NCBI RefSeq assembly: GCF_000981385.1
Contig: NZ_LATZ01000002.1
Span: 1 to 64,000 of the forward strand
Direction: 5' to 3'
DNA length: 64,000 bases
Source of the DNA: Bacillus sp. SA1-12
GTDB lineage: Bacteria > Bacillota > Bacilli > Bacillales > Bacillaceae
In this document: positions 53,685-62,869 of the stretch, piece after piece
Position numbering within the stretch: position 1 is the stretch's first letter
Layout: the number at the start of each line of letters is the position of its first letter
Made by a program: the position numbers and the translations under genes
Notes under the pieces: model-generated
The model's input: only the letters and a program-made list of their open reading frames with translations
What the model was told of the DNA's origin: nothing
The model's database searches: none

Positions 53685-55313
53685 TTAAATTTTGACAATT
53701 TTATGTTTACCATTAAAGGAATATGACAAGTTTAGCAATTCTCCTACAAAATCCGGCCCGAATTTATTTAAATAGTAATAAATATTCCAAATTCTCTCTT
53801 GCGGCTGTAAATTTGGGAGCAACGATAATTCGATCGCTTTAAATTTTGATATTTGCACCTCATGCTGTTGTTGTTTACGTTTCTCAACTGCGCGATTTAA
53901 AAAGTCGAGTTGTTCCTGTATAAATACACCATTCTTTTTTAATAATGGTTCAAGACTCTTATCAATTTTTAAAGCAGCTTCAATTAACCCTTCATGAATA
54001 TTTGAAATTTGCTGTTTTGCCTCTTCAACAAGTGAAGTCATATCCACTGGTGATACCGATTGTAGAAAATCATCAATTAATTTTTCAACACCATTTTGCA
54101 GAACATCTTCCAACAGGATATTGGCTTCTGTTAAATTCCTTTCAATTGATCTTTCTAAAAGCGTAATCGTTAATCTAGGTAAAACAGGGGGCACTTTAAT
54201 CTCCATGATTGAAAAGACACGCTTTAACTCAGCCCAATAAGTAACTTCACCTGGCCCAGCGATAAAAGCAAGAGTTGGGAATAAATGTTCCTGCATGATA
54301 GGTCTTGTAACCACATTATTGCTTAGTTTTTGTGGATAAGTATTTATTAAATCGATTAATTCTGCTTTTGATAAGGTTAAACCAATATCAGGAACGAAAA
54401 ATTCCTCATCATTTTTCCGTTCCATAAGAAACCGCTCTCCTTCATGATGATAAAAAAGATTTGCACTGTTTTCAGGCATTTCAATTATTGAATGGTAACT
54501 ATGTGCATGCATTTCCTTCTGTTGTGATTTAACAGCTTCATATAAACTGCGATTTTGATTCACAATCGACTGGAAACAGGATTTTTCAAGCTGGCGAAGA
54601 GCAGGATCGCCTGAATTAACAAGCACTAAGCCTTCATGATTAAAAAGCTTCATAATGGCATGCTCAAAGAATTCAACATATGTCTCAGAGTTCTTAATCA
54701 TACTGGTTAATTGCTCTAATAAATGATTCGAATGATCCGATTCTCCAAATGCTTCAAATACTTGTTCCACCCAATCTACCGTTTTCTCCTTGTTTAATGG
54801 CAAATCAGAAACGGGTTGTTTTTTGAGAGGTGAATCTTTTATGGCCATTTTTTTAGGCAGATAGTTCTGTGCAGCAAAAACATGGTTGATTTCGGCAAAA
54901 TCATGATCTTCACCAGCGATCCAAAAGACAGGAATAACTGGAATGCCAAGCTTCTTTTCTTCATTTTTAGCTAAAACAATAATCGAAATAATCTTATGTA
55001 TTGTATACAATGGACCAGTTAAAAGACCAGCTTGTTGACCCCCAACGACCACTACACTCTCAGGGTGCTTTAATTTTTCAATGTTTTCTAATGTTTTCTC
55101 AAGATTTCCTGAAAATCGTTTTGCGTATTCCTTTAAATAAGCTGATAACTCTTCACGCTGAAAGGAACGATTTTTTAAATCCGCAGCTCTATGTTGGAAA
55201 ACCTCATTATTATGGATGTTATAATCGAAGAATAAGTCTTGATTTAACTTCTGCTCATTGAAGTCGTTCATAAATTGATTTGTAGAGCGCAGGGAGAGTT
55301 CAATAATCTCCAT
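53685..55313 (-). CDS. bshC: Bacillithiol synthase, cysteine-adding enzyme
   Basis: 542 aa, matching B. subtilis YllA/BshC. It is proposed to add Cys to GlcN-malate in the last step of bacillithiol synthesis. VVVGGQQAGLLTGPLYTIHKIISI (about residues 90-113) and PVFWIAGEDHDFAEINHV (about residues 130-147) resemble a nucleotidyltransferase-like fold with an HxGH-like loop. A long coiled coil (about residues 415-485) and PQERIWNIYYYLNKFGPDFV near the end are conserved. The start follows AGAAAGGAAGTTACATAT. Single gene with its own terminator. Confidence 0.95.
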   Translation of the reverse strand: MEIIELSLRSTNQFMNDFNEQKLNQDLFFDYNIHNNEVFQHRAADLKNRSFQREELSAYLKEYAKRFSGNLEKTLENIEKLKHPESVVVVGGQQAGLLTGPLYTIHKIISIIVLAKNEEKKLGIPVIPVFWIAGEDHDFAEINHVFAAQNYLPKKMAIKDSPLKKQPVSDLPLNKEKTVDWVEQVFEAFGESDHSNHLLEQLTSMIKNSETYVEFFEHAIMKLFNHEGLVLVNSGDPALRQLEKSCFQSIVNQNRSLYEAVKSQQKEMHAHSYHSIIEMPENSANLFYHHEGERFLMERKNDEEFFVPDIGLTLSKAELIDLINTYPQKLSNNVVTRPIMQEHLFPTLAFIAGPGEVTYWAELKRVFSIMEIKVPPVLPRLTITLLERSIERNLTEANILLEDVLQNGVEKLIDDFLQSVSPVDMTSLVEEAKQQISNIHEGLIEAALKIDKSLEPLLKKNGVFIQEQLDFLNRAVEKRKQQQHEVQISKFKAIELSLLPNLQPQERIWNIYYYLNKFGPDFVGELLNLSYSFNGKHKIVKI

Positions 55314-55462
55314 ATATGTAACTTCCTTTCTAGATTATGATATACCAAGGTTGAGTATAGCATTTATGGTCCTGAAACAAAAAAACTTTGCTTAAAAATA
55401 TATTGTATTCATTAGAATTCACTAAACTCCATTTTTAAGATACATAATAATAAAAAGAGAGT

Positions 55463-55492
55463 AGCATCAGTTTACTGCCCGTTAAGATGGGG
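55463..55492. repeat. Family A repeat fragment at the end of the DUF3397 gene
   Basis: AGCATCAGTTTACTGCCCG then TTAAGATGGGG, matching the right-hand part of the family A element. The stop codon of the DUF3397 gene (55482-55484) lies inside it. Confidence 0.55.
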
Positions 55493-55880
55493 TGAATACA
55501 TTTTGAATCATTCCAGCTGCTATACCGAATAAGGTTAAAATGATGTAACTGACAAAGAAAAATAAAAAAGACAACCGCCACACCTTTTTTGACACTCTTG
55601 TAAATGATGGTTGTGCTCGTTTATTATCCATATAATAAACAAATAAAGATAAACATAAAATTCCTACTATTATATAAAATAGAAAAGAGCGTCCAAATAG
55701 GGTTAACAAAAGAAAATGAACAGACATAATAAAGAAAATCGTTGATAGATCAAAAGTCAAAAGGATTGATTTCTTTTTATTTTTTACCATGAGTCGTGAG
55801 ACGAAGAGTAAAAAAACAAAGCAAACTATAGGCAGTGCAAAAGCAAATGAAATGATCCATATAATGAAATCCATCACCAT
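55482..55880 (-). CDS. DUF3397 membrane protein
   Basis: 132 aa with four membrane helices (about residues 5-28, 42-62, 66-84 and 104-126). A basic loop VSRLMVKNKKKS follows helix 1, and KRAQPSFTRVSKKVWR precedes helix 4. This matches the DUF3397 family found next to panE-like and bshC genes in many Bacillaceae. Function unknown. TTAGGTGAC precedes the ATG at 55880. Its last codons and stop are supplied by a family A repeat fragment, so the C-terminus may differ from relatives. It begins 2 bp after the ylbQ frame ends. Confidence 0.82.
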   Translation of the reverse strand: MVMDFIIWIISFAFALPIVCFVFLLFVSRLMVKNKKKSILLTFDLSTIFFIMSVHFLLLTLFGRSFLFYIIVGILCLSLFVYYMDNKRAQPSFTRVSKKVWRLSFLFFFVSYIILTLFGIAAGMIQNVFTPS

Positions 55881-55881
55881 G

Positions 55882-56769
55882 TCACCTAACGCTCTCCATT
55901 CCTTTTATGGCATGATAAAGAAAAGTAATATGTGGGTACAATTTGTTTGTATTGCCCGCTTGATTTATTAAATAGCCTAAAATAGAATCGATTTCTGTCT
56001 GTCGCCCCCCTTGTATATCTTTCAACATCGAAGAGCTATTTTCAGAAGTATTTTTACAAATTGTTTGGACATGATCCCAGAGATGCATTTCTTTTTCCAA
56101 TCCCAATATATGTACAACCTCAAGAAAGAGTTCATGCAATATTTTTTTAAAATAGCCATTCTCAATTAATAATCCATTTTTTACATGTAAAACAGCAGTT
56201 AAAGGATTTATCGTTGCGTTAACAACCAACTTCTCTGAAAGCATTTTTTTCCAATCACTTTTTAATTCCATAGGAAATACCGGATCTTGATCCATTAATA
56301 ATTGATCTAAAAGTACATTTCGTTTATTTTTTTGGTTATAATGGGAGATTTTCGTGATACCTATTCCAGTGTGATTCACTATGTAATCATTTGTACGTAA
56401 TGCCCCATGCTCAGCAATCCCTAACAGAATTTGATGCTTATCTAAAGATGACAAATATGACAAATGCCCCATCCCATTTTGAAGGAATAAGATCGTCCGC
56501 GGAGATTGGTTTTTCAACTGAGTAATAACCTGCTCAATATCATATTGTTTAACCGTTACAATGAGCACCTGTTCTTTATAGTTGCTTGAGAAATCCGCTT
56601 TTATAATTGTTTTATCACTTATTTCATTTTTTTGTAATAATAAGCCATTATTATTAATTTGATCTGCTTGTTCTTTTCGCTTTGTATAAAGGGTAATTAC
56701 ATGGTTTTTACTAAGATAAAAGCTGTAAAGCAGACCGATCGAACCTCCGCCAATTATTCCAATTTCCAT
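55882..56769 (-). CDS. ylbQ: Putative 2-dehydropantoate 2-reductase
   Basis: 295 aa; reduces ketopantoate to pantoate with NADPH in pantothenate synthesis. MEIGIIGGGSIGLLYSFYL is the Rossmann loop. VKQYDIEQVI and LFLQNGMGH are mid-domain motifs. SEKLVVNATINPLTAVL (about residue 175) has the Lys/Asn pair of the KPR active site. The ATG at 56769 follows AAGGTGGTAAAG; upstream codons to 56784 include the ribosome site. A panE paralogue elsewhere could share this role, so the physiological substrate is inferred. Confidence 0.88.
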   Translation of the reverse strand: MEIGIIGGGSIGLLYSFYLSKNHVITLYTKRKEQADQINNNGLLLQKNEISDKTIIKADFSSNYKEQVLIVTVKQYDIEQVITQLKNQSPRTILFLQNGMGHLSYLSSLDKHQILLGIAEHGALRTNDYIVNHTGIGITKISHYNQKNKRNVLLDQLLMDQDPVFPMELKSDWKKMLSEKLVVNATINPLTAVLHVKNGLLIENGYFKKILHELFLEVVHILGLEKEMHLWDHVQTICKNTSENSSSMLKDIQGGRQTEIDSILGYLINQAGNTNKLYPHITFLYHAIKGMESVR

Positions 56770-57072
56770 CTTTACCACCTTCATTTACCTACTAGTATCT
56801 ATTTGAATTTCCATTTTGAGTAAATTTCCATTTTTTTGTATCGTTAGCTTAATCATATCAAAATAGCCGTTGATTTTACTAGACCTTTGCCTAATTATTG
56901 AAAATGTAAGGTTCATTCGGAAGTCGCCCAAACAATTGAAAGCGATTAACTTATTAAGCTACATTAATAATAAGTGTCATGATATAATATATAGTAGCTT
57001 ATTTTCAATTAAATCAAAATATTCATTACAAGAAATCTTATTTATTTGATTTGCATCAAGGGGGTATGAAAC
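56770..57072. other. Divergent promoter region of ylbQ and ylbP
   Basis: 303 bp, AT-rich and without a gene. On the plus strand TACATT (56960-56965), 17 bp, TATAAT (56983-56988) is a possible ylbP promoter. Nothing distinct was seen for ylbQ. Confidence 0.45.
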
Positions 57073-57540
57073 ATGTTTAAAGTTGAAAGATTGTTAGTTA
57101 ATTATAAAACCTTAGAAGAATTTAAGAAATTTAGAGAGTATGGTATTCAAGAGCTTTCCATGCTTGAGGATCTTCAATCAAATATGATTGAAAACGATAG
57201 TGACTCGCCTTTTTATGGGATTTATTTTGGCGATAAGCTTGTTGCACGAATGAGCCTTTACCGGGTGGACAAAAAATTCGACCAATATTTTAGTCCTAAG
57301 CAAGATTATTTAGAGTTATGGAAGCTTGAGGTTTTACCTGGATATCAAGGGAATGGTTATGGCAAAGCACTTGTTGAATATGCAAAATCATTTAATCTGC
57401 CTATTAAAACGAACCCTCGTGTAAAATCTGGGGATTTTTGGTCAAAAATGGGGTTTGAACCCGTGAAGTATGATATGGAACGTGATAAGGGTGAAAATCC
57501 ATTAGTGTGGTATCCTGCTGGGGTATCTGAACAACAATAA
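57073..57540 (+). CDS. ylbP: GNAT-family N-acetyltransferase YlbP
   Basis: 155 aa. LELWKLEVLPGYQGNGYGKALVEYAKS (about residues 83-109) is the acetyl-CoA motif A with the QGNGYG loop. The C-terminal FWSKMGFEPVKYDMERDKGENPLVWYP fits the YlbP subfamily conserved in Bacillus. The substrate is unknown. The ATG follows CAAGGGGGTATGAAAC. It is one of few plus-strand genes here and ends convergently with gerR. Confidence 0.93.
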   Translation: MFKVERLLVNYKTLEEFKKFREYGIQELSMLEDLQSNMIENDSDSPFYGIYFGDKLVARMSLYRVDKKFDQYFSPKQDYLELWKLEVLPGYQGNGYGKALVEYAKSFNLPIKTNPRVKSGDFWSKMGFEPVKYDMERDKGENPLVWYPAGVSEQQ

Positions 57541-57553
57541 TAAACATATAAAT

Positions 57554-57590
57554 AGGGGCTGACATTACATCAGTCCCCCTTCTAATTTAT
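57554..57590 (+). terminator. Terminator of ylbP, possibly shared with gerR
   Basis: AGGGGCTGA-CATTACA-TCAGTCCCCCT (57554-57580) followed by TCTAATTTATTTTTC on the plus strand. On the minus strand the following sequence is less T-rich. Confidence 0.75.
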
Positions 57591-58201
57591 TTTTCTACTC
57601 TCTCTAAATTCCCATTTTTATCCATTTGAAATTTCACTTTCCTATTTCTCTCGTCCTCTTGAAGAATGACCATTTTTCTTGCACGATCCATAATTTCAAT
57701 CAATGCGTGATAATCCTCTTCAATAACTGTTAAGCTATTTGTCAGTGTTTCCTTTTCTTGTTGAAGAGTTGCTACTTTTTCTTCTAATTCACTTATTTTT
57801 CCTTTTAATTGTTGATTTTCTTGTTGAATTTCTTGTACAGATGGAGCTTCCTCATATTGCTGAAGAAATGAAATAAGTTCTTTAATAGCATTTTTTGATT
57901 GTCCAGTTGGCACATTGCTATCTTCTTTATTAATCGGCTTCTCAACTGGCTCCTCCTTTTGCTGAGGTAAGGTTCTGAGTTCTTTTCTTTGTTTTTTTGC
58001 CACTTCAATCCCTGTCTTATACTGTTTACGGACATGAGAATTCCAACGAAACCCGCATGCAGCAGCTGTTCTCGATAACTTTCTGCCTACCTCCTCAAAA
58101 GCTGCAAGCTGTGTTGCACCTTCGCGGATGTGTCTTAGTACAACCTCGGCTAATAATAAATCCTCATCATGTGTCCAAGCATCTTGACGCGTCGTAGTCA
58201 T
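57587..58201 (-). CDS. gerR: RsfA-family sporulation regulator GerR
   Basis: 204 aa. The N-terminal Myb/SANT-like domain (WTHDEDLLLAEVVLRHIREG; RTAAACGFRWNSHVRKQY, residues 8-62) is that of the RsfA family. A charged linker and a long coiled coil (about residues 115-170, EIQQENQQLKGKISELEEKV) follow. B. subtilis YlbO/GerR is a mother-cell regulator repressing a subset of SigE genes. The start follows TTGGAGGGATTATAG. No certain SigE promoter could be picked in 58202-58405. Confidence 0.93.
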   Translation of the reverse strand: MTTTRQDAWTHDEDLLLAEVVLRHIREGATQLAAFEEVGRKLSRTAAACGFRWNSHVRKQYKTGIEVAKKQRKELRTLPQQKEEPVEKPINKEDSNVPTGQSKNAIKELISFLQQYEEAPSVQEIQQENQQLKGKISELEEKVATLQQEKETLTNSLTVIEEDYHALIEIMDRARKMVILQEDERNRKVKFQMDKNGNLERVEK

Positions 58202-58405
58202 CTATAATCCCTCCAATAGTCACTTTTTTTCTATACATATGCAACTACTAGAATAGATAGACTAAATACAATCTATTACTTGTAAAAGAAAAAGCACAAA
58301 CGCTCAGATTGTCTTGATCAAGCCATGTAATAGCCGTGGTGGCAGCTCTTTTCAAAAGAAAGCAATTATGTACTACTTATATTAATAAAACGAATAATAT
58401 GATCA

Positions 58406-59173
58406 TTACTTTTTCCTATTTATAAATAAGGAAACCGCTTTATGGTGCTCCTCCATTTCCCATAATTCAGCACAGCGCTTGATTTCAGACATTATTCTTA
58501 CATGCAATTGCATTTGAGTCCATTGGTTCACTTTTACAGATTTGTACGCCCTCAATACAGAAGGATGTTCCACCAAGAAATTCCTAATAAAGTGATACGT
58601 CTCCGTGTAACCATTGGTAGCAGGTACAATTTTATCAATAAAGCCATAGGTTTCAGCTTCCTCTGCCGACAGTCTTTTTGCCGATAGAAGGAGGGACATT
58701 GCTTTTCCGTAAGGCAATTTTTCATGAAGCATTGTCGCTCCACCCCACCCTGTTGTAATGGCTAACTTTCCTTGAATAAATCCCAAAGATATTCCTTCTT
58801 GGGCGATTCGAAAATCACATGCTGTTGCAATTTCACAACCACCGCCTAATGCCACCCCATTTAAATAAGCAAAAGTAGGTAATGGAAAAGTCAAAAGCTC
58901 ATAAAGGATATCCCCCATTTTCGAAAGCATTTCATATGCCTCTTCCTTAGTTATTAGGTTTTCAAAAGCCTCTATATCCCCTCCTGAACAAAAAGCCTTT
59001 TCTCCCTCCCCTGTCAGGACCAATCCTTTTAAATCCATTCTTTCACGAAGGGAAGAAAGACTCACTTTTAATTCATCCATCATTTCAACGTTAACTGCAT
59101 TATGTTTTAAAGGACGATTGAACTTTATTTCAACAATTCCTGTTACTGGTTCACTAAGGATCAATTTATTCAT
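58406..59173 (-). CDS. Crotonase-family enoyl-CoA hydratase/isomerase
   Basis: 255 aa. The two oxyanion-hole segments are present: AFCSGGDIEAF (about residue 61) and YLNGVALGGGCEIATACDFRIA (about residue 102). GFIQGKLAITTGWGGA (about residue 127) occupies the place of the catalytic Glu segment. The family covers hydratases, isomerases and decarboxylases, so the exact substrate cannot be given. The ATG at 59173 has AAGGGGAATTTT before it. It lies between gerR and rpmF, where B. subtilis has no such gene. Confidence 0.87.
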   Translation of the reverse strand: MNKLILSEPVTGIVEIKFNRPLKHNAVNVEMMDELKVSLSSLRERMDLKGLVLTGEGEKAFCSGGDIEAFENLITKEEAYEMLSKMGDILYELLTFPLPTFAYLNGVALGGGCEIATACDFRIAQEGISLGFIQGKLAITTGWGGATMLHEKLPYGKAMSLLLSAKRLSAEEAETYGFIDKIVPATNGYTETYHFIRNFLVEHPSVLRAYKSVKVNQWTQMQLHVRIMSEIKRCAELWEMEEHHKAVSLFINRKK

Positions 59174-59354
59174 AAAATTCCCCTTTTTAAGCCCATTGTA
59201 GTGCTGTTTCAATTAAAATAAAAGCGCAAAGTGTCATGTTCAAAAATTAGAAAGAAACACACGCTCCTGTAAGAATCTGACTAAACTTGCATGAACATGT
59301 ACTGTAGTTTCCCTTTTATATTTGTACATAACAATACCAGAATCTTTTATGTTT

Positions 59355-59403
59355 TAACCAAAAAAAATAAAAGCGTGAAGATCATTGATCCTCACGCTTT
59401 TAT
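59355..59403 (-). terminator. Terminator of rpmF
   Basis: AAAAGCGTGAGGATCA...TGATCTTCACGCTTTT (59403-59367) followed by ATTTTTTTTGG on the minus strand. A strong stem with one bulge. Confidence 0.9.
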
Positions 59404-59419
59404 TAGCTGTAACAAATAA

Positions 59420-59593
59420 TTATTTGTTAACAACGTCTTTTCCTTTGTATGTTCCACATGCTTTACATACACGGTGCGCTAGTTTGCTTTCACCGCAATT
59501 TGGGCATTCTACCATACCAGGTACTTGTAATTTAAAATGCGTACGACGTAGTCTTTTTCTTGTTTTAGAAGTTCTTCTAAAAGGTACAGCCAT
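59420..59593 (-). CDS. rpmF: 50S ribosomal protein L32
   Basis: 57 aa. [20 protein letters not shown] is the conserved basic start. The zinc ribbon has all four Cys (CPNC...CKAC), so this is the zinc-containing form. The ATG at 59593 follows AAGGAGGTGGGAATA. It follows ylbN (YceD/DUF177), a pairing conserved in most bacteria. Confidence 0.98.
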   Translation of the reverse strand: MAVPFRRTSKTRKRLRRTHFKLQVPGMVECPNCGESKLAHRVCKACGTYKGKDVVNK

Positions 59594-59670
59594 TATTCCC
59601 ACCTCCTTAAAGAGCGTTGCATCCTAAACCGATTAAAGTCGGTTTCGTTTGTGTTATAAGCTAATTTAAT

Positions 59671-60192
59671 TTAGCTATCCTCATTTTCGAAGAATTTTGC
59701 CAAACCGGCTAATCGTGGATCAACCTTGTCTTTCTGTTCTTCTTCAGAAATAACCTGCCAGTCTTTCCCAGATTGCGGAGCAGCGCCTTCTTCATTCATA
59801 CCATCATCACAGAATATCTGCATCGGAATTTCTAATAGGATTAATTCTTTAATAACAGGTGTTAAATCAACCATTTCACCTTCAGCAAGATAAAAATCCT
59901 CTTCCGTATCATAATCTGCTGGTTTTAATAAAAATGTTTCAGTTGTATCAATTGAAAATGGATACTGAACATCCACTAATGTTCGAGAACAAGGCAGAAC
60001 CATTGAACCTGAAATTGATAAATGAAACGTTACCTTGGTCGAGCTGATATCTGCTCTTCCGCTTACGTTTACAGGTGTGATATCACGAATATCTTCATGA
60101 CTTGTGATCAGTTCACTTAAATCAATTTCTTCATCAATTCTCAATCCCTTGCTTTGCAATTGATGTAGTTGACTAATTGTCCATTTCAACAT
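59671..60192 (-). CDS. ylbN: YceD/DUF177 family protein YlbN
   Basis: 173 aa. VNVSGRADISSTKVTFHLSISGSMVLPCSRTL and DLTPVIKELILLEIPMQIFC are DUF177 signatures; the conserved Cys of the family is seen twice (LPCSRT, IFCDDG). Family members are linked to 23S rRNA and L32 accumulation and sit upstream of rpmF. The acidic C-terminus is usual. The start follows TGAGGTGATAAC. Confidence 0.93.
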   Translation of the reverse strand: MLKWTISQLHQLQSKGLRIDEEIDLSELITSHEDIRDITPVNVSGRADISSTKVTFHLSISGSMVLPCSRTLVDVQYPFSIDTTETFLLKPADYDTEEDFYLAEGEMVDLTPVIKELILLEIPMQIFCDDGMNEEGAAPQSGKDWQVISEEEQKDKVDPRLAGLAKFFENEDS

Positions 60193-60405
60193 GTTATCAC
60201 CTCAAGGCAACAAAGGTAATTATAGCCTTCGTAAATATATTTGTCAATATTTTTTCTTTACAGTGTTAGTATTCATGAAAAATGCATTTTTAATTAACAT
60301 GTCTTATTTTAATCATCCTGTAAAAGCTTTTCAAGCTATAATGATATTAAGTTTAAGTAAAATAATCCATATCTCAATTTTTACGAGCTTAAACGCCATA
60401 AGCTG

Positions 60406-60434
60406 TTGGAAGTTTCTCTTCACTGTATTATAAT
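60406..60434 (+). promoter_or_regulatory. Sigma-A promoter of tmcAL (ylbM)
   Basis: TTGGAA (60406-60411), 17 bp, TATAAT (60429-60434) on the plus strand, about 32 bp before the start codon. Confidence 0.75.
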
Positions 60435-60465
60435 AACGATACTATAAAAAGAACGTGGTGATCTT

Positions 60466-61674
60466 TTGAACGCATTAGGTCTTGTTGTTGAATATAATCC
60501 TTTTCATAATGGTCATTATTATCACTTAACACAATCGATAAAAGAAACAAATGCAGATATTGTGATAGCAGTGATGAGCGGGAACTTTTTGCAAAGAGGT
60601 GAACCTGCCATCATATCGAAATGGGAACGGACGAAAATGGCATTGCACAGCGGCATTGATATAGTGATTGAGCTTCCTTATGCCTTTGCAACACAAAAAG
60701 CCGAAACTTTTGCAAGTGGTGCGGTTTCAATATTGGGAGCATTAAAATGTCATTCACTTTGCTTTGGAAGTGAGTCAGGAGATATCTTCCCTTTTTTAGA
60801 AGCAAATGAATTTCTTTTACAAAACAAAGAGCAATATGATCTATTAATCCAAAAATATATGAAAACCGGTGTGAGTTATCCCTCCGCCTTAACTCGTGCC
60901 TTCCAGGAGATATCAAACGGCCGCGACATTCTTGATTTGTCCTTACCAAATAATATACTTGGATTTCATTATGTGAAAGCCATATACCGGCAGAATGCTA
61001 AGATAAAACCATACACGATTAAACGGACAGCTGCAGGTTATCATGAACAAAACTTTGTTTCTCCTTCAATAGCTAGTGCGACTAGTATTAGAAAAGCTTT
61101 ATTCGAAAATAAAGGACCTATTACGAATTATGTCCCAAATGAGACGCTTCAAATAATGGATCAATATAAAAATCAATATGGTTTGTTACATAATTGGGAG
61201 CATTACTTTGACTACTTAAAATACAGCATTATGACAATGAGCAGCGAGGAGCTGCTAACAATTTACGAAGCAGAAGAGGGGTTGGAAAACAGAATTAAAA
61301 GAATCGTTCCATCCTCTGAAAGTTTCCTGCATTTCATGGAACAACTCAAAACGAAACGATATACCTGGACGAGACTTCAGAGACTATGCACACATATTTT
61401 GACGAGAACAACCAAACAGCAGATTAGCTTTATTAATAAAGATCAAACAGCTCCCTATATTAGACTATTAGGTATGTCAAAAAAGGGACAAGAATATTTG
61501 AGTTCCGTAAAAAAACAAACCGAACTGCCGATCATATCGAAACTTTCGACAATTCAGCACCCATTGTTGGAGATCGATATTAAGGCTTCATCTGCTTATA
61601 ACATTATATTTCCTGAACCGCTTCGCTCTAAGCATTTAAAGGCAGAATATGCAACTCCACCCATTAGACTTTAA
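60466..61674 (+). CDS. tmcAL (ylbM): tRNA(Met) cytidine acetate ligase TmcAL
   Basis: 402 aa. It forms N4-acetylcytidine at the wobble base of elongator tRNA-Met from acetate and ATP. GLVVEYNPFHNGHYYHL near residue 4 is the HxGH nucleotidyltransferase motif. VMSGNFLQRGEPAIISKWERTKMAL and GFHYVKAIY...SATSIRKAL are family segments. The C-terminal KRYTWTRLQRLCTHILT is the RNA-binding half. The start is TTG at 60466 with GTGGTGATCTT upstream; no ATG fits the family N-terminus. The C-terminal tail is about 13 residues shorter than in B. subtilis. Confidence 0.95.
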   Translation: MNALGLVVEYNPFHNGHYYHLTQSIKETNADIVIAVMSGNFLQRGEPAIISKWERTKMALHSGIDIVIELPYAFATQKAETFASGAVSILGALKCHSLCFGSESGDIFPFLEANEFLLQNKEQYDLLIQKYMKTGVSYPSALTRAFQEISNGRDILDLSLPNNILGFHYVKAIYRQNAKIKPYTIKRTAAGYHEQNFVSPSIASATSIRKALFENKGPITNYVPNETLQIMDQYKNQYGLLHNWEHYFDYLKYSIMTMSSEELLTIYEAEEGLENRIKRIVPSSESFLHFMEQLKTKRYTWTRLQRLCTHILTRTTKQQISFINKDQTAPYIRLLGMSKKGQEYLSSVKKQTELPIISKLSTIQHPLLEIDIKASSAYNIIFPEPLRSKHLKAEYATPPIRL

Positions 61675-61822
61675 AACATATAAGACAACAGATATGGGCC
61701 CTTTAAACAGCCCAGAGAATAAGAAGATTTGGAAACTGTCACACTGATTCACTTGCATAGCTTGTGGTTCTGGTCTCTTTGTCCGCGCTTATCCACAGGT
61801 TAAATCGTTATTTTGATGAAAT

Positions 61823-61860
61823 AAAAAGAGAAAGGATTATAAATTAACCTTTCTCTTTTA
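61823..61860. terminator. Bidirectional terminator between tmcAL and ylbL
   Basis: TAAAAAGAGAAAGG...CCTTTCTCTTTTA (61823-61860). A- and T-rich flanks suit both strands. It overlaps the ylbL stop region. 61675-61822 shows nothing else. Confidence 0.75.
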
Positions 61861-62869
61861 TATTCATTAAGTATTCTAGCGCTTCATCAAACGTATCGAT
61901 CGGAATGATCTTCATATCTGTATTGATTTTTTCTCCTGCTTTTATGGCCTCTTTGTAATTAGATGTTGGACTATTGTTTTCATTAGGGGCAAAGAAAATA
62001 TCCATCCCTGCATGATCAGCAGCAACAATCTTCTGAGAAATTCCTCCGATTGGTCCAACTTCTCCTTCTGTATTAATAGTTCCTGTCCCGGCAATATTAT
62101 AGCCTTTTGTTAAATCACCTTTAGTTAACTGATTATATATTTCAAGCGACATCATTAATCCGGCAGAAGGACCGCCTATTTCCTCAGTATCGAGTTTTAT
62201 ATCAGGCTCTACGTCTATTTTGCTATCAGTTACCAATGAAATTCCAATCCCAACTTTAGTAGGATCATCTTTAAAAGCTGCAAGCTTTATCTTTCCTTGT
62301 TTTTGTTCTTCATCTCTTTCAAAAGTAATGGATATTTCCTCCCCAGCTTTCTTTTGCCCAACATAATCAATAAATTGTTCAGCTGTTTGAAACTCCTTTT
62401 TATCTACTTTAAATATACGATCCCCAACCTTAAGAATCTCGGCTGCCGGCATACCTTCGACTATACCGTCTACATAAATCCCGTGGAAAGAATACTCAAC
62501 TGGCTTATTCGCTTTTTCGTATGCAACAGATATCGCTGCTTCCTGTGAAGCTTCCATCATATGTAATTGTCTTTTGAAATATTCTTCATCTGATTCTTCT
62601 TCTCTTTTAATTTCTTCTAGGGGGTGAATATAATAAAAATCATTCAGCTTAGCCCATAAATAAGTAATAGGATTTGCTCTTCCAAACCGGACTGTTGTTA
62701 AAGAAAAGCTCCCCTCTTCATCCTTATATCCGTTTTCAACCTCGATAATCGGCTCTAGCTCAGAAGCCATCCCTGGTTGTGTTACATAATAAGGAAGCTT
62801 AATAAAGGTCATGATAAGTGCAATCATTGCTAGCAAAATAATGGACCGTATAAATGTCTTACTCTTCAC
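61844..62869 (-). CDS. ylbL: PDZ/Lon-like membrane serine protease YlbL
   Basis: 341 aa from GTG at 62869, the B. subtilis length. An N-terminal membrane helix (SIILLAMIALIMTFI), a PDZ domain (GIYVDGIVEGMPAAEILKVGDRIFKVD, about residues 130-200) and an S16 (Lon-type) protease domain follow. GGPSAGLM holds the catalytic Ser (about residue 235) and GEVGPIGGISQKIVAA the Lys (about residue 280). B. subtilis YlbL helps degrade the division inhibitor YneA after DNA damage. The GTG overlaps the end of ylbK by 11 bp, with GGAAGGAGAC upstream. Confidence 0.93.
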   Translation of the reverse strand: MKSKTFIRSIILLAMIALIMTFIKLPYYVTQPGMASELEPIIEVENGYKDEEGSFSLTTVRFGRANPITYLWAKLNDFYYIHPLEEIKREEESDEEYFKRQLHMMEASQEAAISVAYEKANKPVEYSFHGIYVDGIVEGMPAAEILKVGDRIFKVDKKEFQTAEQFIDYVGQKKAGEEISITFERDEEQKQGKIKLAAFKDDPTKVGIGISLVTDSKIDVEPDIKLDTEEIGGPSAGLMMSLEIYNQLTKGDLTKGYNIAGTGTINTEGEVGPIGGISQKIVAADHAGMDIFFAPNENNSPTSNYKEAIKAGEKINTDMKIIPIDTFDEALEYLMNIKEKG

